A stretch of 37,291 nt of DNA from Nitrospirota bacterium. Its GTDB lineage: Bacteria; Nitrospirota; UBA9217. The notes beneath the pieces were generated by a model, which was not told where the DNA came from, did no database searches, and saw only the letters and a program-made list of their open reading frames with translations. The stretch's first letter is position 1; the number at the start of each line of letters is the position of its first letter. Of this stretch, positions 22,232 through 28,989 are shown piece by piece. The translations under genes were made by a program, and so were the position numbers. The stretch spans positions 1 to 37,291 of the forward strand of contig DATIZR010000067.1 in NCBI GenBank assembly GCA_035516965.1, written 5' to 3'.

Positions 22232-22912
22232 ATGCTGAACGGACAGAAACGACTTGTCATTGCCATCGATGGACCGTCGGGCGCCGGGAAGAGCTCCGTG
22301 GCCCGTCTGCTGGCCGAACGGCTCGGGTACCTTTACATCGACACCGGCGCCATGTACCGTGCGATCGGCTGGAAGGCCAGGCGCGACGGGATCGATCTTT
22401 CCGATGAGCATGGGCTGACCGGCCTGTGCTCCCGGACCGAGGTAACGATCAAACGGGACAACAGCGACCCGCGGATCTATGTGGACGGGGTTGATGTGAC
22501 CGGAGAGATCCGGACGCCGGAAATGGGAATGATGGCCTCTGCCGTGTCACGGTCGCCGGCAGTACGGGCCCGGCTCCTGACGCTGCAGCGGGAACTGGGC
22601 AGACAGGGCGGCGTCGTCATGGACGGAAGGGATATCGGCACGGTGGTGTTCCCCAACGCCGAGATCAAGTTCTACCTCGATGCGAGCCCGGAGGAGCGGG
22701 GGCTGCGGCGGTATCGTGAACTGCGGGCAAAGGGCATGGAGGTGGACCTTGCGCGCATAACGCGCGAGATCGTGGAGCGTGACGAGCAGGACAGCAAGCG
22801 CGCGCTCGCGCCGCTGAAGAAGGCAGATGACGCGCTGTTGATCGATTCGAGCGTGATGAGCATCGAAGAGGTAGTAGGCCGCATGGTAACGGAGATCGGC
22901 CGCATGTCGTAG
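22232..22912 (+). CDS. cmk: Cytidylate kinase
   Basis: The 226-residue enzyme phosphorylates CMP and dCMP with ATP. It has the P-loop AIDGPSGAGKSSVARLLA, the YIDTGAMYRAIGWKA motif of CMP kinases, the CMP-binding stretch RDIGTVVFPNAEIKFYLDA and the lid RREL-type arginines (RRYRELRAKG, then ERDEQDSKRALAPLKKADDALLIDSS). The only nearby purine-rich site is CGGAG 14 bases upstream, so initiation is not optimised. The order cmk-ispH-rpsA is common in Deltaproteobacteria, Nitrospirota and Firmicutes and marks this as core genome. Confidence 0.95.
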   Translation: MLNGQKRLVIAIDGPSGAGKSSVARLLAERLGYLYIDTGAMYRAIGWKARRDGIDLSDEHGLTGLCSRTEVTIKRDNSDPRIYVDGVDVTGEIRTPEMGMMASAVSRSPAVRARLLTLQRELGRQGGVVMDGRDIGTVVFPNAEIKFYLDASPEERGLRRYRELRAKGMEVDLARITREIVERDEQDSKRALAPLKKADDALLIDSSVMSIEEVVGRMVTEIGRMS

Positions 22913-23029
22913 GGTATGCGGCGTCTCCGGCCTTCCTTCCGGCCGGGAGCGGGCAGCCGAAAATCGGTTCGGCCGTCCGACCGACTCGTTTCAGGCCGAT
23001 AGTATCGCAGGGGTGCTGACGGGCAGAGC

Positions 23030-23881
23030 ATGGAAATCTTTCTGGCAGATAAAGCGGGTTTTTGTTTCGGAGTGAAACGGGCGATCAGTACGGCCTTTGA
23101 GGCGGCAGCGGGCGGGAGCGTGTATTGCCTGGGTCCGCTTATTCACAACCCGCAGGAGGTGGAACGTCTCAGCCGCGCCGGGGTCAGTACGGTAGAGCAT
23201 TTTTCCGCGCTCAAACCGGGAGACTCGCTCATCATCCGTTCGCATGGCGTTCCTCCTCAGGTGCTTGCGCAGGCGCGGGAAAAGGGCCTGCACATCATCG
23301 ATCTGACGTGCCCCTTCGTTGGCAAGGCTCAGCGCGACGCCGAGGGGCTCAAGAAGGAAGGGTATCAGGTTGTGGTGGTCGGGGAGGAAAAGCACCCGGA
23401 AGTCCAGAGCATCCTCGGGTATGCCGGAGAAAATGCCCTCGTTGTGGAAAAAGCCGAAGACATGGAGAGGATGAAGTTCAATGCCCGCATCGGCGTCGTG
23501 GCTCAAACCACTCAATCCTATGGTAATTTTTCTGAAATTGTGCTAAAATTACTCCGTCTTTCCAAGGAATTAAAGGTCTTTAATACGATCTGTAACTCGA
23601 CGAAGGAACGTCAGGACGCTGCCCGGATTCTCACCAGACAGGTGGACCTTATGCTCGTTGTCGGAGGCAGAAACAGCGCGAACACAAGCCGGCTCGCCTC
23701 GGTCTGCAAAGGCGAGGGCAAACCGACATATCATATAGAGGTTGCCGATGAAATACGGCCGGAATGGCTGGAGCACGCCGGGAAGGTAGGTGTGACAGCA
23801 GGGGCTTCAACGCCTGACTGGGTGCTGGAATCTGTTCTGAAAACATTACAGCGGCTGGGCGGTACCATCAACAACGAATAG
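23030..23881 (+). CDS. ispH: 4-hydroxy-3-methylbut-2-enyl diphosphate reductase
   Basis: The 283-residue Fe-S enzyme performs the last step of the MEP isoprenoid pathway, giving IPP and DMAPP. The three conserved cluster cysteines are present: Cys12 (GFCFGVKRA), Cys94 (DLTCPFVGKAQ) and Cys188 (NTICNSTKERQ). Further landmarks are LGPLIHNPQEVERL, IIRSHGVPP and VVGGRNSANTSRL, with VTAGASTPDW near the end. No extra S1 domain is fused here; rpsA is a separate gene that starts 40 bases downstream. A short AT-rich patch inside the gene (about 23520-23560) might hold an internal promoter for rpsA, but no hexamers fit well. Confidence 0.96.
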   Translation: MEIFLADKAGFCFGVKRAISTAFEAAAGGSVYCLGPLIHNPQEVERLSRAGVSTVEHFSALKPGDSLIIRSHGVPPQVLAQAREKGLHIIDLTCPFVGKAQRDAEGLKKEGYQVVVVGEEKHPEVQSILGYAGENALVVEKAEDMERMKFNARIGVVAQTTQSYGNFSEIVLKLLRLSKELKVFNTICNSTKERQDAARILTRQVDLMLVVGGRNSANTSRLASVCKGEGKPTYHIEVADEIRPEWLEHAGKVGVTAGASTPDWVLESVLKTLQRLGGTINNE

Positions 23882-23920
23882 TTGTGCATCGCAGCTCGCA
23901 ATCGGGAGGTAGTACGTTTC

Positions 23921-25621
23921 ATGAGGGATAATCACGAAGGCTTCGAGCAGGAAGAGAACGACAAGGCGGGCGGTCCCGAGCAGCAGACCGAATTCGAAAA
24001 ACTCTACGACCAGTCGCTCAAGAGTTTCAAGTCGGGGGGCCTTGTCCGTGGCCGAGTCCTCCAGGTGCGTTCCGGCTTCGTGATGCTGGATATGGGTTAC
24101 AAGTCCGACGGCATCATTCCGGTCGAGCAGTTCAGCGAAGAGGAGCTGAGAGCCTTGAAGCCCGGTGACGAACTCGAGGTCCTGCTCGAAGCCGCCGAAG
24201 ACCCGAATGGCAATCTCCTGCTTTCAAGGGAAAAGGCGAAAAAGATGGAGGTCTGGGACCATCTGAACCAGGCTTATCAGACCGGCGCTCCGGTCAAGGG
24301 GAGGGTGGTATCGACGACCAAGGGCGGGCTCACGGTCGATGTGGGGGGCGTCACGGCATTTCTTCCCGGTTCGCAGATCGATGTCAAACCTGTTCATGCC
24401 CTGCATACCCTCGTCGGCCAGGTCCTGGAGATGAAGATCATCAAGATGAACTCGGGACGCGGCAATATGGTCCTGTCGCGGCGGGTCCTGATGGAGAAGG
24501 ACCAGGATGCCAGGAGGCAGCAGACGCTCGCCTCGCTGACCGAGGGAAAGACCGTGCGCGGCGTCATCAAGAACATCACGGAGTATGGAGCATTCGTCGA
24601 CCTCGGCGGCATCGACGGTCTTCTGCATGTCACCGATATGTCCTGGTGCAGGATCAATCATCCCTCCGAGCTCTGCAAGGTCGGCGACGACATCGAAGTT
24701 GTTGTCCTGAAGTACGACCGGGAACGGCAGAAGGTCTCGCTCGGTCTCAAGCAGAAAACACAGGATCCCTGGCTCACGGTCGCGGAGAAATATCCCGTGG
24801 GGAGCAGGGTGCGCGGCAAGGTCACGAGCCTGACCGACTATGGCGCATTCGTGGAACTGGAGCACGGCATTGAAGGGCTCGTGCATGTTTCGGAAATGTC
24901 CTGGACCCAGAAGATAAAACATCCTTCGAAAATCCTCTCCGTGGGCGGCGTCATTGACACCCAGGTGCTTGCCGTGGATCCGACGGCCAAGCGCATCGCT
25001 CTCGGGATGAAGCAGCTCGAACCCAATCCCTGGCACAGCATCGGGGAGCGTTACCCGGCGGGATCGCAGGTCGAGGGCAAGGTAAGGACCATCACTGACT
25101 TCGGCGCCTTCATAGGCCTCGAGGAAGGCATCGACGGTCTTGTTCATATCTCGGACCTTTCCTGGACAAGGCACATCAAGCACCCTTCGGAGATCCTCAA
25201 AAAGGGGCAAACACTGAAGGCCGTCGTGCTGAGCACCGATCCCCAGAAGGAGCGGATATCGCTCGGGATCAAGCAGCTTGCACCGGATCCCTGGGAGAAA
25301 CTGATCCCGGAGCGCTACAAGGTCGGGCAGGATGAGCAGGTCAGGATCGCGAAAAAGGCCGATTTCGGACTGTTCGTCGAACTGGAGCACGGCATCGAAG
25401 GGCTGATCCCCACATCGGAGCTGCCGAGGGAAGGTCTTGATGTGAAAGAAGGCGATGAAGTGACCGCTCGCATCATCAAAGTGGACCGGTCTGACCGGAA
25501 GGTGGCGCTTTCCATCAAGGCCCATATCAAGGGGCGGGACCGGTCCAGCCTGAAGGAATACATGAGCCAGCAGCCAAAGCCGGATACCACCCTCGGCGCC
25601 CTGCTGAAGGAGCGGAACTGA
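23921..25621 (+). CDS. rpsA: 30S ribosomal protein S1
   Basis: 566 residues with six S1 (OB-fold) repeats. They begin at about residues 32 (RGRVLQVRSGFVMLDMG), 117 (GRVVSTTKGGLTVDVGG), 205 (RGVIKNITEYGAFVDLGG), 290 (RGKVTSLTDYGAFVELEHG), 377 (EGKVRTITDFGAFIGLEEG) and 465 (VRIAKKADFGLFVELEHG). Domains 1-2 anchor S1 to the ribosome; 3-6 bind mRNA. The last domain lacks the usual G-x-V start (QVRIAKK), as is common for terminal S1 repeats. ATG 23921 with GGGAGG (23904-23909) is chosen over an upstream TTG. sppA starts two bases after the stop codon. Confidence 0.96.
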   Translation: MRDNHEGFEQEENDKAGGPEQQTEFEKLYDQSLKSFKSGGLVRGRVLQVRSGFVMLDMGYKSDGIIPVEQFSEEELRALKPGDELEVLLEAAEDPNGNLLLSREKAKKMEVWDHLNQAYQTGAPVKGRVVSTTKGGLTVDVGGVTAFLPGSQIDVKPVHALHTLVGQVLEMKIIKMNSGRGNMVLSRRVLMEKDQDARRQQTLASLTEGKTVRGVIKNITEYGAFVDLGGIDGLLHVTDMSWCRINHPSELCKVGDDIEVVVLKYDRERQKVSLGLKQKTQDPWLTVAEKYPVGSRVRGKVTSLTDYGAFVELEHGIEGLVHVSEMSWTQKIKHPSKILSVGGVIDTQVLAVDPTAKRIALGMKQLEPNPWHSIGERYPAGSQVEGKVRTITDFGAFIGLEEGIDGLVHISDLSWTRHIKHPSEILKKGQTLKAVVLSTDPQKERISLGIKQLAPDPWEKLIPERYKVGQDEQVRIAKKADFGLFVELEHGIEGLIPTSELPREGLDVKEGDEVTARIIKVDRSDRKVALSIKAHIKGRDRSSLKEYMSQQPKPDTTLGALLKERN

Positions 25622-25623
25622 TC

Positions 25624-26526
25624 GTGGTGAAGAAGAATCCCGTTATCTTGGTTCTGGTGACCGCACTGGTGCTCGGCGCGCTCTTTTTCGGCATCCTCAT
25701 CGCGGCTGACCGCCTGTCCGGAAGGAGGGGAGTCCGAGGTCTCCCGGTCGTGGGCGCGGACAAAATAGCCCTCGTCAAAATTGAGGGTGTTCTCCTCCTG
25801 TCTGATCCCGTGGTCGAGGAAATCCGCTCCTATGCCGAGGATTCTTCCATCAAGGCCATCGTCATCCGCATCGACAGCCCCGGGGGAGGAGTGGTCCCTT
25901 CCCAGGAGATATACAACGCGGTCAAGAACGCCCGGAAGGAAGGCAAGAAGGTCATTGTCTCGATGGGTTCCGTTGCCGCTTCCGGCGGGTACTACATCGC
26001 CGCCGCGGCCGACAAGATCGTGGCGAACCCCGGTACGCTTACGGGCAGCATCGGCGTCAAGATGGAATTTGCGAACCTGGAGAAGCTGCTCGAGAAAATC
26101 GGCGTGAAGGGGATGGTGGTCAAGTCCGGCGAGTACAAGGACATCGGATCTCCATACCGGGAAATGACCGAGCAGGAGCACAAGCTGCTCCAGAATGTGA
26201 TCGACGACGTCCACAGTCAGTTCATCAAGGCTGTGGCTGAAGGACGCAGCATACCCGAAGCCGACGTGAGGGGCATTGCGGACGGCAGGATATTCACCGG
26301 CCAGCAGGCACTCGGCCTCAAGCTGGTCGACCAGATGGGGGACCTCGCCGACAGCATCCAGGTCGCCGGGGCGCTGGTGGGGATAAAGGGCAAGCCGACA
26401 ATCGTCGAAAAGAAGAAGAAAAATCCCTTCTTCGAATACCTGAAGGAAGAATCGGCGGCGTGGGTCGGCGACGTGGTGCAAAAGGCCGCGGGCAGCGCTG
26501 TGAAACTGCAATACCTGTATCATTGA
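25624..26526 (+). CDS. sppA: Signal peptide peptidase SppA, short form
   Basis: A 300-residue membrane-anchored serine protease that degrades cleaved signal peptides. An N-terminal transmembrane helix (about 6-26, ILVLVTALVLGALFFGILIAA) is followed by one protease domain of the S49 family. It has IDSPGGGVVPSQEIY, the nucleophile Ser in SMGSVAASGGYYIA and the catalytic-lysine region GVKMEFANLEKLLEKIG with KSGEYKDIGSPYREMTE. Length matches the short bacterial form rather than the double-domain E. coli protein. The start is GTG at 25624 (another GTG follows directly). AAGGAG (25607-25612) lies inside the end of rpsA, so the two genes are coupled. Confidence 0.94.
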   Translation: MVKKNPVILVLVTALVLGALFFGILIAADRLSGRRGVRGLPVVGADKIALVKIEGVLLLSDPVVEEIRSYAEDSSIKAIVIRIDSPGGGVVPSQEIYNAVKNARKEGKKVIVSMGSVAASGGYYIAAAADKIVANPGTLTGSIGVKMEFANLEKLLEKIGVKGMVVKSGEYKDIGSPYREMTEQEHKLLQNVIDDVHSQFIKAVAEGRSIPEADVRGIADGRIFTGQQALGLKLVDQMGDLADSIQVAGALVGIKGKPTIVEKKKKNPFFEYLKEESAAWVGDVVQKAAGSAVKLQYLYH

Positions 26527-26540
26527 GCGTCGAACTGAAC

Positions 26541-26549
26541 GGGGGGGGG
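26541..26549 (+). repeat. Nine-G homopolymer in the ribosome-binding region of the HU/IHF gene
   Basis: Nine consecutive G residues lie two bases before the ATG at 26552, where the Shine-Dalgarno should be. Such tracts are prone to slippage and to assembly error. Confidence 0.8.
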
Positions 26550-26551
26550 CC

Positions 26552-26836
26552 ATGACAAAAGCGGAGCTGGTAGACAAGATATCAGAAAAGAAACCCAATC
26601 TCACGAGGAAGCAGGTGGAAGTCGTGGTGAACACCGTTCTGGACGGGATCAAGGACGCGCTGTCCCGGGAGGACAAGGTCGAGATCCGGGGATTCGGCAG
26701 CTTCCGCATCCGGCACCGCCGCGCCAAGGAGGGGAGGAATCCGAAGACCGGTGAAGCGGTTTCCGTCCCGCCGAAGAAGGTTCCCTTTTTCAAGGCCGGC
26801 AAGGAGATGCGGGAAATGGTGGACGGGAAGCAGTAG
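26552..26836 (+). CDS. HU/IHF family DNA-binding protein (IHF subunit-like)
   Basis: The 94-residue protein belongs to the bacterial histone-like family that bends DNA. MTKAELVDKIS at the start, the GFGSFRIRHRRAKEGRNPKTGEAVSVP beta-arm with its proline and arginine tip, and FKAGKEMREMV at the end are diagnostic. Together they look more like IHF subunit beta than HU. Its place after rpsA and sppA matches the rpsA-himD neighbourhood of proteobacteria. The upstream G9 tract is the only possible ribosome binding site. Confidence 0.92.
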   Translation: MTKAELVDKISEKKPNLTRKQVEVVVNTVLDGIKDALSREDKVEIRGFGSFRIRHRRAKEGRNPKTGEAVSVPPKKVPFFKAGKEMREMVDGKQ

Positions 26837-26845
26837 CGCCGGCCG

Positions 26846-27381
26846 TCAAGCGTCTCTTTTTATCATTCCCTTCTGGATCGCGAACTTGATCAGCCCTGTT
26901 CGCGTATGAACGCCGAGTTTTTCTCCGACATTGGTTTGATGGGCGATAAGGGTCTTGACAGTTATCGAAAGTAGTCAGCCATTTTTTGTGCGTATACCCT
27001 TCCGCAACGAGCTTTAATACCTGCTTCTCACGGTCGCTCGGTTTCTCATAGGGCGTTTTCCTATCAGACTGCGGGTCTCCGTTGAGGTACCCGCTAGCCA
27101 CTTCCGTTGCGATCGACGCTCAAAAAACAGAGTTTTTCCAGCCCGAGCGCCTTGAGCGCCGTGGTAAGGTCGCTCCCGACCGCCTTCTTGAGCAAGTAAC
27201 CGAAAACCCCGGCCTTCAGCAAGCGCGATAGGTACTCACGAGCCTCATTCTTCGTCATCACCAGCACCTTCGTATCCGGATGCATTTTATTGATCTCGAT
27301 CGTTGCCTCGAGGCAACGGGAAGCACTACTCGTCAAATCTGCCGGCAACGGAAATTTGTGGTGAAAGAGGCCGGAATTCAT
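26846..27381 (-). pseudogene. Decayed LuxR-type response regulator (NarL family)
   Basis: Fragments of one protein are spread over three frames on the minus strand. The 5' piece (27381-27094) holds the second half of a receiver domain (IEINKMHPDTKVLVMTKNE, then YLSRLLKAGVFGYLLKK), but the phospho-Asp half is missing. After a frameshift near 27100 comes SDREKQVLKLVAEGYTHK, the start of a LuxR helix-turn-helix. Two further shifts around 26960-26980 are needed to read the rest (VKTLIAHQTNVGEKLGVHTRTGLIKFAIQKGMIKRDA), which stops at 26846-26848. At least three indels and loss of the N-terminus make this a pseudogene rather than a sequencing error. Confidence 0.85.
27301..27318. repeat. 18-bp perfect palindrome in the pseudogene
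   Basis: CGTTGCCTCGAGGCAACG is fully self-complementary. It lies in the receiver remnant about 120 bases before the NUDIX gene. Confidence 0.5.
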
Positions 27382-27436
27382 TTATAATAATCCAAAACCT
27401 CTCGGAACCGAGCGCGAGCCTGCAGGAGAGAATCCT

Positions 27437-28075
27437 ATGGAGAGCTTTGATGTGCTAGATTGCCGGGGTGGGAAAACCGGTGAACGCATAGCCCGTGACG
27501 ATGCCCACCGGAGCGGCGTCTGGCATGGCGCGTTCCATTGTCTCCTGTTTTCCGGCCGTGGGGACGGGGGCAGCGTTCTGTTCCAAAAACGGTCTGCACG
27601 GAAGAAGATCGCGCGTGGCAAGTATGACGTCAGCGTGGGCGGCCATTACGCGAGCGGCGAGAGTGCACGAGAAGCCGGGCCGCGCGAAATCAGGGAGGAA
27701 CTGGGGCTGGAGGTGAAGTTCGAGGAATTGGTCCCCCTTGGCCGCAGGATATTCGTGTATTGCTTCGCCCCTGGCGTCATGGAACACGAATTTCAGGATG
27801 TCTTTCTCCTCCCCCATGCGGTCGGCCCCGGCGAACTATCGCTCCAGCAAGAGGAGCTCGACGGCGTCATTGGAATGAACGTGGAAGAGGGGATTTCCCT
27901 GTTCTCCGGCAAAACCGTTTCAGTTAGCGCCCTCCTGCACAAGCCCGACCGCTCACAGGAACGCGTGGTAGTCTCGGCGGGAGACTTCGTTCCCAGCCTC
28001 GATCAGTACTACCTCAAGCTCCTGCTGCTTGCAAAAAGATATATCAGCGGCGAGCGTGAACTTCTGGTGATCTGA
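27437..28075 (+). CDS. NUDIX hydrolase
   Basis: The 212-residue soluble protein has the complete Nudix box (G-x5-E-x7-REU-x-EE-x-GU) starting at GHYASGE and closing with REIREELGL (about residues 72-94), which binds Mg2+ and cleaves nucleoside-diphosphate-linked substrates. HGAFHCLLFS and FQKRSARKKIARGKYDVSVGG before it, and LQQEELDGVIGMN after it, resemble the Idi/YfcD-type subgroup. A C-terminal extension of about 60 residues (VVSAGDFVPSLDQYYLKLLLLAKRY) goes beyond the core fold. AGGAGA at 27423-27428 supports ATG 27437. A TATAAT (27383-27388) lies upstream but with no well-spaced -35. The substrate is unknown. Confidence 0.88.
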   Translation: MESFDVLDCRGGKTGERIARDDAHRSGVWHGAFHCLLFSGRGDGGSVLFQKRSARKKIARGKYDVSVGGHYASGESAREAGPREIREELGLEVKFEELVPLGRRIFVYCFAPGVMEHEFQDVFLLPHAVGPGELSLQQEELDGVIGMNVEEGISLFSGKTVSVSALLHKPDRSQERVVVSAGDFVPSLDQYYLKLLLLAKRYISGERELLVI

Positions 28076-28199
28076 ACTTCTTTCTTGAGGCCATGGCGAT
28101 GAGCACGGGACAGGTTGCCTTTCTTCCGCTTCATCACGAGGTCCTTTCCCCGGGACGGCCAGGTGGCCCGGAGCAAAGAGGATTTCATCCTCATCTGAC

Positions 28200-28227
28200 T
28201 TGACTATCAGTGTAATTCAGGTAAACT
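28200..28227 (+). promoter_or_regulatory. Possible promoter of the Act/Qrc-like operon
   Basis: TTGACT (28200-28205), a 16-base spacer and TAAACT (28222-28227) give a fair sigma-70 promoter. The predicted leader before the cytochrome start at 28334 is about 100 bases. Confidence 0.5.
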
Positions 28228-28333
28228 TGGAACAGTTTCGTGTCCGGCTAAAGAATCAGCGACAAGGAGGGCGGGGGAGCAACGGGACGGAACTTCATGG
28301 TCTGCATCCATCGACCTCTCCCCGGCAAAGAGC

Positions 28334-28849
28334 ATGAAAATATCATGGCTTATCGGCGGTCTTGTGGTTGCGGCTCTCGCTCTCATCGCCGTCCTGATGT
28401 TCATGTACGTGCTGCCGCTGGATTTGCGGGACCGCTCCCCTATCCAGCCGCTCGCCTTCAGCCATAAGAAGCATGCCGGGGAAAATGGAATCCCCTGCCT
28501 TTTCTGTCACCGCTCCGCTCCGAAGTCGACGGTTGCGGGCATTCCCGCCGTGGCCGACTGCCGTGCCTGCCATCTGTTCATAGCCCGGGACTCTCCGGAA
28601 ATCAAGAAATTGATGGGATACTGGGACCGGAAGGAACCGATCCCCTGGGTCAGGGTCTACTGGGTTCCTGACTTTGTCTATTTCCCGCATATGATGCATA
28701 TACGGGCCAATCTCCCGTGCACCGGGTGCCACGGGGACGTTGCTGGCATGACACGCATCACCCGGAAACAGAAGATAGAAATGGGCTGGTGCCTGGGCTG
28801 CCACAAAGAGCACAAAGCGAGCATCGATTGCTGGACCTGTCATAAGTGA
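28334..28849 (+). CDS. Membrane-anchored pentaheme cytochrome c, ActA-like subunit
   Basis: 171 residues with an N-terminal uncleaved helix (about 4-27, SWLIGGLVVAALALIAVLMF) and a periplasmic domain with five CXXCH motifs: C55LFCH, C76RACH, C129TGCH, C153LGCH and C166WTCH. Additional histidines (FSHKKH, HMMH) can serve as distal ligands, as in cytochrome c7/class III proteins. Gene order and heme count agree with ActA of alternative complex III, which passes electrons from the quinol-oxidising core toward soluble carriers; QrcA of the Qrc complex is related but usually has six hemes. First gene of the complex operon; AAGAG precedes the ATG. Confidence 0.88.
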   Translation: MKISWLIGGLVVAALALIAVLMFMYVLPLDLRDRSPIQPLAFSHKKHAGENGIPCLFCHRSAPKSTVAGIPAVADCRACHLFIARDSPEIKKLMGYWDRKEPIPWVRVYWVPDFVYFPHMMHIRANLPCTGCHGDVAGMTRITRKQKIEMGWCLGCHKEHKASIDCWTCHK

Positions 28850-28857
28850 TCTGATGT

Positions 28858-28975
28858 TCTTCACAAAAAGGCGCAAAGACCAGAAGGAAAGACAGATTTA
28901 AACGGCATCAGCCGGGGCGAACATTATTGTATTCTTGGTTTACACTGTGAGCTTCGTGGCCTTGTGGGACAACAG
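28858..28975 (+). repeat. Imperfect inverted repeat in the ActA-ActB spacer
   Basis: TTCACAAAAAGGCGCAAAGA (near 28859) and CTTCGTGGCCTTGTGGGA (near 28952) are approximate reverse complements. They resemble the 'cacaaagacacaaag' short dispersed repeats common in intergenic DNA of environmental bacteria. The 141-base spacer has no gene. Confidence 0.35.
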
Positions 28976-28989
28976 TTAAGGGAGCTTGA

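Noticed and set aside
22197-22238. 13-codon leader ORF overlapping the cmk start
   Set aside because: Its AAGGA lies only two bases before the ATG, too close for normal initiation, and the peptide has no regulatory codon pattern.
24224-25525. 433-codon minus-strand open frame
   Set aside because: Antisense of rpsA; its internal near-repeats mirror the S1 domain repeats.
28009-28194. 61-codon basic open frame on the minus strand
   Set aside because: Overlaps the 3' end of the NUDIX gene and has no recognisable motif or start signal.
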